Of a stretch of DNA of 64,000 nt, positions 34,207-45,807 are shown piece by piece (the first letter of the stretch is position 1; each line of letters begins with the position of its first letter). This stretch comes from Cladobotryum mycophilum (lineage: Eukaryota; Ascomycota; Sordariomycetes; Hypocreales; Hypocreaceae), in assembly GCA_036429605.1 (NCBI GenBank), contig CM071589.1, positions 1,984,001-2,048,000 of the forward strand, in the 5' to 3' direction. The position numbers and the translations under genes were made by a program. The notes beneath the pieces are model-generated. The model saw only the letters and a program-made list of their open reading frames with translations, was not told the DNA's origin and did no database searches.

Positions 34207-37200
34207 ATCAACCAAGACCTCAATGTCATAATTACACAACAAAGAAAAATAAAGCTCCAAAGCAAAAGATGTTTGAGAAGAGATGGATGGATATGATGAC
34301 CAAGGGCTTTGCCGATACGATCTATTGTCATGATATTATATTTTTGTGTGAAGAGGATGGCAAGCCTAGAGTGTGTTCCGCCCAAAAAATGGGTTGCGGT
34401 AAAGGCTAGTAAAGGCGCACCGGCTTGAATTGTTTGGATGTTTTTTTTATGTACCGATAGCTGTATCTGCATATACATGAAAGTTTTGATCTATTTTTTC
34501 TAAAAAATTGTTTCTACATGCGCGTGAAATCTGTTCTCCAACTTTACTTGAATCTCCATTTATCATACTTTCGTATCTTAATGTCTGCCTAGTGCTGTGG
34601 AACATGTCCCCTCGGTTATTATAACAATCTACAAGGGTTAACTGCTGCTGAGCAATCAACAGTTACGTTTTTCGTCAGTTATCTCTCCGTACGTATGCTC
34701 CAGGGACAATGGCCAGTTGATCATAATGGTCTTCAAGAATCATGCTAATATTCCAACATTTTACACCATAACACTAATTCAGACAAAAAAAGTCATTGAC
34801 TCCAATTCAACATCGCCTCAAAGCGTCAAGGACATGGCGCAATGTTCTGATCCCCTCATACCGCTCTCACTCGCATCTTTTTGCTCCCAAGTCCATTTCC
34901 ACCAAGAGAAACGTCAAGGACAAACTTTCTCCGGCCATCCCCATGCATGTGCCTGTAAATTCGCTGAGGCTGGCGTACCTAGTTCGAGCCATTGACCTTG
35001 AGGCTCAGGGAACAAGGGGGATGAACGAGACGAGACGGGAAGACAAACGCCGATAGTCTCCCATCACACAATCCAGAGACGGAAAAGATTTTCGTGGCAT
35101 ATCCAAGATCCTGGCATTGCAGGCTAATAAGCACGGAGTTGGAAACAATCCGAGCCTCGGATATTTTCACCTTTGCTCCATGCATACAACTAGTCATTCC
35201 CGTTCTTCATTATCCAAGCGAAGGCTTTCAAGGTCACCGGTCAAAGACAGTTGAAATACCTACCCTGTATAAATGTCAAATTATAATGATGTATCATGAG
35301 CTTGTAGTCAATAGGTTCAAGAGTCTAGACTGGTGTGTTGCATGTGAAAAAAGGGACATGTGCCAGAAAGTGGACGATGAACTTGATAGATTCGTGCGGT
35401 TCCCAGCCAACAATTGCGGCAAATGTCGCCGACAAACTGGGGTCATGGTGTGATACTCGGAATCTCTGGATCCGCCGCGGTTAAACAGATGGAGTGGAGA
35501 TCCTGTCATATAGACACGACTCGCCAACTAGACTGCTGGACTGTCAAAGTGACAAGATTCCGAATAGCGATTCATGGAATTTGAGCACAAGTGGGCAAAG
35601 GTAGACAAAGGTGGACAATGCGAGGGGGCAACTGGGTTTATTCCTATTCCAAGCATCGAGATGAAACACCCGGCTTTCTGTCTGTGCCAGGAGCGAGTTC
35701 CCCGTCCAAAGAGAAGGTAAAGGGTGCAGTGTTTGCCATGGTTGGGTCAGGCCCTTATCAGACTACTCAAACGCCACTTGGCTAATGGAATGAATGCTCT
35801 CTGTTTAATGAACCCTGATCCGATTGCGGATACAGGGTAATCATTCCAGAGAACTTTGATTACCACTGCACTTGGTGTCAACCATGCCTCTTAAGATGGC
35901 TTACTTGGTATTTTCTTCATCGAGAGTAGAAAAGAAGAGCCGAATGAGTTCATGTTTTGAGTTGGAGGGTTCGTCAGGATGCATGCAACCGGCCCTTCCC
36001 CTTTGACTAACGCTCGTAGACTGGTGATGGGCGACCCCCCTGGAACCTGTGCCGTTTGCATGGTGAGATGAATTTCTGGAAGGGGCCGAAAACAAATGAA
36101 ATTCAGGTCCTGAGGTGACAACCGCCAATGCGGGGTGAATGACGATCCGGGGTTATGCAACCCTCCTGCACGATCTGTTTCTGTGGGTATGTCTGGGAAG
36201 GTTACATAACCGCCTGTAGTAGAAAACGTTGGAACAAAGGAGTTGCCGGTTTCTTGTCCCCTCCTATCAGCAGGCCGAGACTAATCATGGCATGGATAGG
36301 GGCCGTTTGAGTCTCAGGCGTGCTTGTTGGAGATGCTGCTTCTTCCCAGGGTGTGGAGGTGGGTTACTAACTTGGTACGACATCATCGAAAGCCAACAGA
36401 AGTCCAAAGGTGGATTAGTCGCCAAGATAAAATGACGCAAAAAGGAAAGCATTCAAGCTTCCTCAACAAAAATCCAAGTCCATGGCAAGGTTAAGATTCG
36501 GCTGTCGTTGGTCATGCATTTTGATGCTTAGAGTCCCGGCAATGGAAAAAGCTTCGCAGTTGCATTAGACGGACTGGCATCTAGGGGGACGGCGGGCCAT
36601 GCGCACAGCACAGGACTCGAGAAGCTGGGGTTGTGTCATGGGGGCTGCAACCTATTAGAGGGCTAGCATGTGTGCCACGGTCCAAGAGCACCCCCAATAT
36701 GCTTCTCCTGTACCGAGGAGTACCATGAAAGGACTTTGAGGACCTGCCCAGGGAGGAGGAGCCCTTTTCAAAACCAATAGTTCGTTTCCTTGAGCACATG
36801 CGTTGCGTGAGACACTGCGGTGTGGTGACACAGACAATGAACCTACATGCATGTACATGCCTAGCGGATGCAAACGAGTCCAACGAACGTAGTCTACATG
36901 TCAGTACAACCAAACGTGAATAAATGCTTTGCAGGATATGACGAAAAAGAGGCTTGGATGGATGCAACAACTAACATAAGGAGGGAGGGAAATAAGGGGA
37001 ACGTTTGTATGTAATGTTGCGTCTCGGAAGATGGAAGATGCAGATGCAGACATATATCCATGGATAGATTGTTGTTGTAAACGGATAAATTAGGATGTAT
37101 GGAATGGGATGGGATGGGATAGGATGAGGGGATCCAGGATGAGGGAGAGATGGGCATGGATACATTGTAGATGGGAAGGAAAGAGGGTAAGAAAGGAGGA

Positions 37201-37214
37201 CCTTGCTGGAGGAA

Positions 37215-37235
37215 GCAGCAGCAGCAGCAGCAGCA
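37215..37235. repeat. (GCA)7 microsatellite
   Basis: Perfect trinucleotide run outside any gene model. Confidence 0.9.
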
Positions 37236-38029
37236 TCCATTACAGTGCGGCTGTCATATCACACTATGATGTGATGGTGTATCTCTCTTTATCTCGTTAT
37301 GTCCACTGTAGCCCTCTATTCCTACAGGTAGGTACTGTATGGATTCCTCGTATTATACCCTCCCAGGGCCTTATACCCACTGTATCGCGTTATGCTCACC
37401 ACAACCCTTACAGCCCTTTAACACCCTCAATAATCAGTCCAGAAAACACCCCTGCCTGCTTGGTACTATGCAACAGCGCGCAGAACTTCAGGGTTCAGGC
37501 CTGTCGGTTTGTTCCACTGAGAGAATCTAGAAATTGCAGGAATGAAACGGGGCAAGACAAGAATCTGACAAGTCGGCATTGGCGGATCTTCCGTCTCCGC
37601 ATCTTCCAAACGGTTCTATGAACTGAAAACCAACGCATGCGAATAACAGCATTGGGATGATTGTAGTAGATTTACTACTACTATGAATAAGGTACTCTTG
37701 TGCCTGGGGAACATCAGAAGATCTAGTGCCCTTTTTGACAGCCTACTAATAGGTACCTACGTACACAGTTTATAATATCTGCGTACTGTATCGGCGTCAT
37801 GGCATCTGGAAAGAGCAACCACCAAGAAAACATGCGGGGGATGAGCGCTACGCAACTCACACGGGACAGGAAGACTCCACCTTCCCTCATCTGTCCGCGG
37901 ATATGGAGTACGAATGTACAAGTACATGGAGTATATGTACATGGATCTCAGCCGCCTGGCTAAACGGTCAACGGGTATCTCTACCGCAGCATCCGATGCC
38001 GTCGTGAATGATGCACAGGCAATGCAAAA

Positions 38030-38053
38030 GCAAAGCAAAGCAAAGCAAAGCAA
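38030..38053. repeat. (GCAAA) pentanucleotide repeat
   Basis: Nearly five GCAAA units in non-coding DNA. Confidence 0.9.
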
Positions 38054-40475
38054 CGGAAACAGGCAAGGTACCGTATACCTTCGGCTACATGCTGTTGAAC
38101 GCGGAATTGTAGCGCACGGTCAGAGGTGGAGGGAAAAGAGAGAGCTGGAGGCTTGACGCGGGGCTTTTCCCCTAGGGCTAAGTTTTTTTCAAAATCAGGT
38201 GAAGCGGCATTGAGTCTCCATATCTCTTTTGAGGGGACGATGAGTAAATGGCTTAAATTAACTAAAGTAGTTGCAATATGCCGTGAAATATGGGCTTTAA
38301 AAGCAACGACGACAAAGTTGCTACTAATATTGGGTTGCCGGCTGGCTTCCGTTACGTACAACCATGACAAACTCTTAGAAATTGAGATCCTTCCAATAAG
38401 CACAACAAGATGCCAAATTAAGTAAGGTAAGGTGAGGAAAGGAAAGGAGGTAGTACATGTTGAAGCATGTTAATGTGATGAGGCAAACACCCCTGATCCT
38501 TGACATTATGACTCTGTCACTGTACCTAAGTCTAACCATTCCGGACCATTTCCCTCGGTATTGGAAAGATGAGGCATCCAAGGCATCCAAGCACCTTCAT
38601 CATGTCAGTTTTTAACCTGAACAATGCATCTGGCTACTCAATAGATCAGGTCTTGATGCTTGCTCAACCGCCCAAAGCGACCAGTTAAACAGGAACCTGC
38701 TGCTAGATGAGCCCAGCCAGCCCATTCAATTACACCGCCAGCTACTTTGCCTGCCTAGTACTTGTACATATGTATGTTTGTTCATCCAAGGGTCAATTTG
38801 CTAGTTCAAATCTCGTCTCGCTGGCTCTGGGCTCAGACTCGTTCTTCAGCTTCAGCTATGACATGACTCTAGAATTTCAGACTCACGAGTTGGCCGGAGA
38901 TGATCGGAAAGCTTTCCGTGAGAATCAAATCAAGACGGACTACGCCGTAATCTGAAGCAGCCAGAGAGTCCCCAAGCGTCAGACAGATCAGAGACCAACA
39001 GGACGCTATCGGTGAGACAACTAGTTGATTCGATGAGATAAAAATGGATGCGTGATACATACAGAGTTATGTCCGCCTGCCTGTCTCTCTGTCAAGGTAC
39101 AAGTATCTCAACACATGTATCTCCTTCTTAACTCGAGCCTCGGATGCACGCAACTCTCTCATTCTTGACCTGTTCATTCAAGCTTACCCACAGTACAGTG
39201 ATGCACGCACATGCTTTCAAGCCACAGGGTTCTCCTTGTACCAGGCAGTACCTTGACAGACGGACGGATGGACAGAGTGGAAGCAACACAACCAACTTCC
39301 AAGCACAACACAACATGGTTGCAAGCCTCGCTCAAAGCCCAGCGTCTGGACCGCTGGATGAGGCTTGTCTTGGGGCCATTGAAGCAGCAAGTAAGGAGCC
39401 CCGGTTATTACAGGGGATGGCAGACTTGGGCGTGGTTCATTCCTGCGTGGCGGCGAGCGAACACCTAACCAGGCATGGTGTCTTAGCGAAGTGGTGTGGA
39501 GACCTGGCAGGCAGGTGGTCAAGTTCCAAGTTCCAAGGTACAGGCGAGTTACAGTGAGTTACAGCGTCCGTCCAAGAGGAGGGAAGGGACAGCAACCTGC
39601 AGGCTTGGCTTTCTGTGCTTGCTTGGGGGTGGGTGGCCACGCTTCTTTTGCAGGGTCCGTTATTTTCTTCTTGCGTCTCTGCGTCTGCGTCTGCGTCCCC
39701 CCAGCTGTGGTAGCGCCATGCTCTATGCTCCCAGGCTCTTCCAGGTCTCTCAAGCCTCCCCACCAATCAGCACCAGTCAGCGCCATGTCCGGATTGCTGA
39801 TCGCTTCCACTTCGCCTCTTAGCCCTCCCGCCTTCTGCTCACCCGCAGGGCCTGCACCTCTCTCTCTGTCTCTCTGTCTCTCCTCGCTCGCTCCTCGTCA
39901 TGCAGACAATCAATTACTGTCACTTCTCTCTTCCACTCTGTCTTCTCGAGTCCATAATTCTCCAGTGTTTATCCTCCCTCTCAACGGGATTCCCTGCACG
40001 CTTATCGTCTAACATTGTCCCTACCATAACCCCCGCCTGGTTTTTTCTTAGGTCCCTTCTTATTTCTTTCTTCCAGGTTCCTAGGCTGCGCGCCTCTGCA
40101 GCGCTGAATGGTTCTAACAGCCCACTAGTGGTCACACTTTTAGTGCATTTTGGGGCCCCAAGGTCCGCCATAAACGACCCCTGTCCACCACGCTCACCAC
40201 CCCCATCCTCCACTGAAACCCAGTGAAATATTACCCACTCGCGCCCACTATTACGACGTACCGGGTGTTTGCCTTTCGTTATTCATCCTCCACTTGGTTG
40301 GGAACTCATTTCTCTTCTCTAACACCCACCACCGTCACCAACCTTAACCTACATATCGAACCCGTCGGCGATACAACTGACTTGACGAATTCGCATCGCC
40401 CCCGACCACCGTCAACGACGCGAGAGGCGTCGCAACGCCTTCAGCCCTGGATTGACATCTCCAATACTGTCCACC

Positions 40476-42558
40476 ATGGCGATTGCCATGGGCTGGCACA
40501 AGCCCGACAATGTCGCCGGTTCGTCGGCACCAGCAATCATGGTTGGCCTCTTTGTTGCCTCGGGTGGTCTGCTTTTTGGTTACGACACAGGGTAAGCAAC
40601 CTCGATTCCTTGCGACGCTCGACGATTGTATTCTTGAATGCGGGTTGCGATGAATGCTGGGGACTACACCACTGTTGGAATTGCGAACGAGCATGGATGC
40701 TGGGGGGTTTTTGGCTCTGAGGCGCGGCAGATTCGGTCATGGCGAACGAGGAGGACACGACCAAAAAAATTGCGATTATCGCTCCGAACTATGGATTGCG
40801 ACTTTTGTGTCTTGGTCTTCAATGTCATGGAACGCCGAGGGCTAACATGGATTTTTTCTTGCATCTAGGGCTATAAACGGTATTCTCGCCATGGATGAAT
40901 TCAAGAATCGCTTCGGCACCTGCGTCGATCATAAGATGAAAGACGACATATGCGCTGGAGACTCGGGTCTCATTGTCTCCATCCTCAGCGCGGGAACAGC
41001 CATCGGCGCTCTTCTTGCCGCACCTACTGGCGACACACTTGGCCGACGAAAGACGCTTCTCCTCGCTGTCGGCATTTTCTGTATAGGTGCTATATGTCAA
41101 GTCTGTGCCGATGCCCCCGGCGCTGTTAGTTGGAAGGTGGGCTTGCTTTTCCGGCATTATCCGATGCCACTCTGGCCCTCGCCTTTAAACGATGCTAACG
41201 CATGTCCTGATAGGTTCCTTGCTGGTATCGGCGTAGGGGCAATATCGCTCTTGGTTCCCCTCTATCAGTCAGAAATGGCGCCCAAATGGATTCGTGGTAC
41301 ACTGGTCTGCGCCTATCAACTTTCCATCACCGTGGGTTTATTATCTGCCTCCATCATCAACATCATCACCTCCAAACTCGGCAGCGCCGCTTCCTACCGT
41401 ATCCCTCTTGGCCTTCAGCTTGTTCCCGGCATTATTCTCGCTGCCGGCCTAATGCTTCTTCCCGAAACACCTCGGTTCCTTGTTAAGAAAGGTCACAAGG
41501 AGGCGGCTGGCCTCTCCCTCAGTAGACTTCGACGTCTCGATATAACTCATCCCGCCCTTGTCGACGAACTCCAGGAAATCATCGCCAATCATCAATATGA
41601 GCTTACCTTGGGTCCTGACTCATACAAGGAGATCTTTGTCGGGTCTCCTCATCTGGGGCGTCGAACATTAACGGGATGCGGGCTCCAGATGCTACAGCAG
41701 CTTACTGGAATCAATTTCATCATGTATTACAGCACGACGTTCTTTGGAGGCACTGGTGTCGAGAGCCCGTACACCAAGTCTCTCATTATCAATGTGATCA
41801 ATGTCATCTCAACACTTCCCGGACTATACGTTATTGAATCTTGGGGCCGACGAAAACTCCTCATTGCTGGCGCTCTCGGCATGGCTTGTTGTCAGTTATT
41901 CATGGCTTCCTTCGCTGCAGCTGCAGGGGATGACAATAAAAGCGTTACGACGACAATTCTGGTCGTATTTTGCTCCATCAACATATTCTTCTTTGCCGCT
42001 TCGTGGGGCCCAGTCGCGTGGGTCGTCACATCTGAAATCTATCCTCTCAAGGTCCGCGCCAAGGCCATGTCCGTGTCGACGTTTGCCAACTGGATTCTCA
42101 ACTTTGGCATCTCCTACAGCACGCCCTTCATGGTGGGCAATGGCCCTGGGAATGCCGGCTTTGGTCCCAAGATATTTTTCATATGGGGATCATTTTGCCT
42201 CATTGCCGTCGTATTTGTGTGGTGCATGGTTTACGAAACGAGCAAGATCAGTCTTGAGCAGATTGACGAAATGTACGAACGTGTGGACCACGCATGGAAC
42301 AGCACAACGTTCGAGCCAAGCTGGAGCTTCCAGCAGATGCTCAACGACGGGTGGTCACCGAGTGGCTTGCCACCCGATCACGAACTACAACCCACAGTAT
42401 CACAAACGAGCGCCGATACTACACTGGGTGATTCAGGGTCGTCCTCCATTACCATGCATCACAATGATAGCATCAACAACAACGAGATAACGACGGCATC
42501 CGCAAATGAAAACAAATCAGCGATGCCAACCATGGGGCATGTTGATTTCAGTTATTAA
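40476..42558 (+). CDS. MFS hexose transporter (HXT/RGT2-like), frame-broken in this sequence
   Basis: Exons 40476-40591, 40869-41136 and 41214-42558. A 12-TM sugar/H+ symporter-type protein of the plasma membrane. TM1 holds GLLFGYDTGAINGIL; the loop 2-3 signature is GDTLGRRK; then LVPLYQSEMAPKWIRG, PETPRFLVKKG, QLTGINFIMYYSTTFF, ESWGRRKLL and the C-terminal VYETSKISLEQIDEMYERV, all high-affinity hexose transporter signatures. The C-tail is cytosolic and Ser/Thr/Asn-rich. The sequence reads open across the second intron only by accident: the C5 run at 41114-41118 has one base too many. Removing one C gives ADAPALLVG joined to RFLAGIGVG through a normal GTGGGC...GCTAAC...GATAG intron (41137-41213) and a 575-aa protein. 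Substrate (glucose, xylose or other) cannot be told. Confidence 0.92.
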
Positions 42559-43553
42559 AGACTTATACCCAATGTGGGGATTCATGTCATGTCGTGTCTA
42601 TATTCATTTTCTGGTTATTATTTTGGGCCTCTTATGAGACATGTGGAATACAAGCGATGGAGTTTACGATGCAACGGAGTTTTACGGAGCTCGGTTTTGG
42701 CTTTGGTCTTATAATTATGGGTGGGTTTGGGATCATCACACACCGGCAGTACAGGTTCAAATGGATAAGGGGGCGGTATAAAAGGCACCCTACTGCTTAG
42801 GGCACCGGCTTTTGTCATGTGGACTTTTTTTTTTTTGGAGTTGTGGATGCAAGTGGATGAGGGTAACCTTGACTGACACTTTGGGTTTTTGGAAACGTCC
42901 ACGGTGAGATGACTGGATTATGGTTCTGCATATTTAACTGTGAAATACCCTGTCCATGTGGGGACTTAATCCTTGATACGTTGAACATGATATTACTTTG
43001 GGCCTTGGGCATAACGAGGCCATGTTTTGGATAGCATATAAAGAAAAGATCAACTTCCCCCTGAAGAGTGTGTTATACGTGATTTCGGTTTCGTTTGTTT
43101 TGCATGCTTGATACCTTGATCCAATGGGGAAGGGCATTGATAACTGATACGGAGTTGGTGTCTGCCATGTAATCGGGGTAGATGTCACTATTTACTATTT
43201 ACTGTGAGACAGAGACTTGACAGCCAACAAACCTGGTCGTTGGTAGGTCTTATGAGTTGAGAAACGCAAGAGACAGTGCTTATATGACCCTTCTAGCCTT
43301 GCCTCTTCAGTGCTCATTTGAATCATGCAGTTCTACGCAGGAGTTTAGATGCCTGGTGGCTGTGAGCAGTGAGCAGTGTCAATTTTAACTCCATCGACAG
43401 TGAATGACTGCCATGGTGATGCCTTCACTTCCTCTGAGATGTAGAATATATAATGCCATTCTATTCTATTACCATTAGAGCCACAATGCATTTTGACAAG
43501 AATTCTAAATCACCATTTCTGAACATTGCCGAGGTGGGCTTTTATAGCAAACG
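42559..43553. other. Intergenic spacer
   Basis: The 3' flank of the transporter and the upstream region of the broken ORF at 43554. No gene seen. A T11 run lies at about 42827-42837. Confidence 0.4.
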
Positions 43554-44545
43554 ATGAGCAAGCGGAAGAAGAGCTGCTCCATTAAGCGTATGCTCCGTAA
43601 GTTTGGCAAGAAATGGAGGAGATTTGGGATTGAGGACACGTATCGGTGGTTATACCCGCACAGAACGACACCTAGAAGATGCAGTCACCGTGATTCCGGA
43701 AGCCGTTCGGGGCATGGGGATGGGAACCGCTCTAGGGAGCATTCTGGACGGGGAGGAGCCACAGGAGACACCACTCTGAGCGCCCGAGGAGGAGGCGTAA
43801 TGGACACCAAGATGGGCATCGTTCTAGGCGGCGTGAAGCTAGTGCTCCGGTTGCTCCCCTGAGCTCTGTTCCTGGACCTCTTTACAGTACCCCCTTCCTA
43901 TGGGCAACTTTATCCAGATCCCGCGGACGTCACCTACCAGAGGGATTTTGCCGTGAATCATGACCAAGGGCGCTCACATCACCGATCTTCTCGCGTTCCC
44001 GCTCCTGTCCCGGATCTGAATCCGGTTTCACCGAACGTTGCTTATACTATTTATACTCCGCCCTCGGTTTCTACTTACACTCCCATCCCGGAACCAGTTC
44101 CGCCAACCGTTGCTTATACTACTTTTGCTTCGCCATCGATTTCTACCTGGGATTATGACGGTCTCCAATACGCGCGAGCAGGCCTCCAACGGGAAAGAGG
44201 TCGACATGGAGCCATCGCCATCCCCCTCCTGCTCCCACCGCACCCTTGGCAGTTGGGGACAATGATTCAGTGTGGGGACGCATGCCAGCCAGGGGCACTC
44301 ACCCACGCCCACGACAGCCGGCAACAGTGTCCGAGCTAACGTCACAGATTGAATACATGCATGTCAGAGAAGAAGAAGAAGAAGAAGAAGAAGAAGAAGG
44401 CGAGGCTTCGTTACCGGGGGAGCCTCGGACCCCCGAGGAGCTGGAGAGGTGGAGAGAGATGGAGAGGCGAGGGAGGGATGAGATGAGGACGAGGAGGAGA
44501 GCGAAGAGGAGGACGGAGAGGTGGGCCAGGGGTGGCGGTATTTGA
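43554..44545 (+). pseudogene. Broken or mis-assembled repeat-bearing ORF of unknown function
   Basis: An ATG at 43554 opens a very basic N-terminus (MSKRKKSCSIKRMLRKFGKK) followed by Arg/Ser/His-rich sequence. Further coding-like segments continue in other frames: REASAPVAPLSSVPGPLYSTP, then YGQLYPDPADVTYQRDF and a Pro/Thr/Tyr region, then REQASNGKEVDMEPSPSP, then PPAPTAPLAVGDNDSVWGRM and a Glu run (GAA repeat at 44371-44399) with an Arg-rich end stopping at 44545. The Pro/Thr/Tyr part holds a 72-nt direct repeat (44031 and 44103) encoding VAYT-(I/T)-(Y/F)-type units. At least four frame changes are needed, two at C5 runs (about 43887 and 44220). Pseudogene and sequence error are both possible. 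No family recognised. Confidence 0.4.
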
Positions 44546-45426
44546 GAAAAATGAGGATATGAGAACAGTGAGTAGAAATGGAGCTTTGCTTCATGAAAGG
44601 TACTATGTGGTAAGGGGGTTTTAAGGGGCATCTATGTCAACAGGGCGGAGCTATCCGTGAATCCCCCCCCGGGTTCAAGTCAAGGTGGGGAATCAGCGCA
44701 ACTTTGCACATTCGAAAAGGCACGCATTAGAAAAAGCAGAAGAATTAAAGATGTACATGATCAAAAGAGGGACTTGATACCGCAATGGCACTGTGAAAAA
44801 CAATGTTTGCCTGTTTGCTGGGGGGAAGATGATGCAAGTTTTTCATCCCTGTTGGTAGAAGCAACCCATGTCTGTTTGCACATTTATTTACCAAACAAAG
44901 CTTCCGCCACCCACGGCTCAAAGCACACAACCTTTGGGATGGGGAAAAGCAAACAAAGTCATGATCCGGCGGCTACATGTAAGAGAGAGAGAAAAATAAG
45001 GGAGAAAGTGAGAGAAGGAGAGAGAGAGGCATGAGCAATGACGGTGGGTGGCCCGAAAAATCACGGGGTACTGTATCACGAGACAAGGGTTTTGTTTGAC
45101 GCAGGTGATGGATAATCCCTGACTGAGAAAGACAAAAAAGAGGAAGAAAGAAGAGAAAAGAAAGAAGAAGAAAAAAATAAGAAAAAAGGAAAAAAAGTGT
45201 AATTCCCGAATAGCTTCAATCAGGGAACACAACCTCCCCCCTTGCGACTACGACTAATATTTTGAGACATCTCTCTCATGACGAAAAAAAAAGGTGGCGG
45301 ATGTCGAACATGATGATGACATGCGTCTCAGAAAGCCTTGAGTCTGTCACCACAAAAAAACAATGAAGAAGGAAGGGAAAAAAGAGAGACAAAAAAAGGG
45401 TGCAGGGAAGAAAAAGAGGAATCGAA
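44546..45426. other. Intergenic, upstream side of the tRNA pair
   Basis: No gene seen. From about 45130 the plus strand is an A/G-rich tract (AAGAAGAAAAAAATAAG), which supplies oligo-T on the minus strand. A C8 run lies at about 44662-44669. Confidence 0.4.
45411..45415 (-). terminator. Oligo-T terminator of the GCA tRNA gene
   Basis: A T5 run on the minus strand begins 11 nt beyond the discriminator base. A stronger T7 follows at 45397-45391. Confidence 0.55.
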
Positions 45427-45519
45427 TCTCGAAGGACGGAATCAAACCGCCGACATTTGGATTATCAAGTGTTTAAAGCAATTGCAGTCCAACGCCATAG
45501 CCAACTAGACGACTTCGAG
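45427..45519 (-). tRNA. tRNA with Tyr-type body and GCA (Cys) anticodon, 19-nt intron
   Basis: The cloverleaf folds fully. The acceptor CTCGAAG/CTTCGAG is perfectly paired, discriminator A73. D-arm GTCTAGTTGGCTATGGC keeps A14, G15, G18, G19 and A21. Anticodon stem is TTGGA/TCCAA with loop CTGCAA plus A38, anticodon GCA, interrupted after position 37 by a 19-nt intron. T-stem is GGCGG/CCGTC with loop TTTGATT, so the nearly universal C56 is T. It is clearly a paralogue of the tRNA-Tyr gene 200 nt away: acceptor pairs 4, 5 and 6 and T-stem pair 49-65 differ, each with compensation. C1-G72 and A73 are eukaryotic Tyr identity elements, whereas Cys tRNAs carry U73. It could be a functional variant or a decaying copy. 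Confidence 0.7.
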
Positions 45520-45686
45520 TGTTATACACACTGTGTGTTTGGAAAAGGCCAATGCGGAATATGAGTAAAACCGCCAATCCAACGGAATCAAAGACGAGAA
45601 GAAGAAGAGGAGGAGGGAAGGAGAAATAAAATCAATCAAGAAAGGGACGGGGGAAAGAAAGAAAGAGAAAAGAAAAGAAAAGTAAC

Positions 45687-45692
45687 AAAAAA
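45687..45692 (-). terminator. Oligo-T terminator of tRNA-Tyr
   Basis: A T6 run on the minus strand about 25 nt downstream of the tRNA-Tyr 3' end, suitable for RNA polymerase III termination. Confidence 0.6.
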
Positions 45693-45716
45693 TGTAACTC
45701 TTCTCCGAAGAGAAAC

Positions 45717-45807
45717 TCTCCGGGAGCGGATTCGAACCGCTGACATTTGGATTGCTTAGATGAAGCCCATTACAGTCCAACGCCATAACCAACTAGACGA
45801 CCCAGAG
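45717..45807 (-). tRNA. tRNA-Tyr(GTA) with 17-nt intron
   Basis: The cloverleaf folds fully: acceptor CTCTGGG/CCCGGAG (one G-T wobble at 4-69), discriminator A73, D-arm GTCTAGTTGGTTATGGC, anticodon stem TTGGA/TCCAA, loop CTGTAA plus A38 with anticodon GTA, and a 17-nt intron after position 37, the canonical place. T-stem AGCGG/CCGCT with loop TTCGAAT gives a perfect B box (GGTTCGAATCC). The C1-G72 pair and A73 match eukaryotic Tyr identity. Confidence 0.9.

Larger units (their letters stand above)
34207..40475. other. Six-kilobase gene-poor region
   Basis: I find no supported gene. ORFs of 60-170 codons are scattered on both strands with no domain, signal peptide or splice pattern I recognise. 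Simple repeats: GGGAT units near 37104-37120, (GCA)7 at 37215-37235, GCAAA units at 38030-38053. TACAAGTA/TACTTGTA words recur (37916, 38758, 39100). The right end, from about 39800, is CT-rich and should be the promoter/leader of the hexose transporter. Confidence 0.4.

Noticed and set aside
32662..34260. 532-codon open frame on the minus strand opposite fumarate reductase
   Set aside because: It is the mirror of strong C-ending codon bias in the sense gene; its Val/Leu/Gly-rich translation has no domain character.
39491..40012. 173-codon frame upstream of the transporter
   Set aside because: Leader/promoter DNA with CT repeats; no conserved features.
41139..41213. GC-AG intron with donor GCATTA in the hexose transporter
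   Set aside because: It would keep the given frame but adds LLF before RFLAG. A one-base correction with a normal GT donor matches the family exactly.
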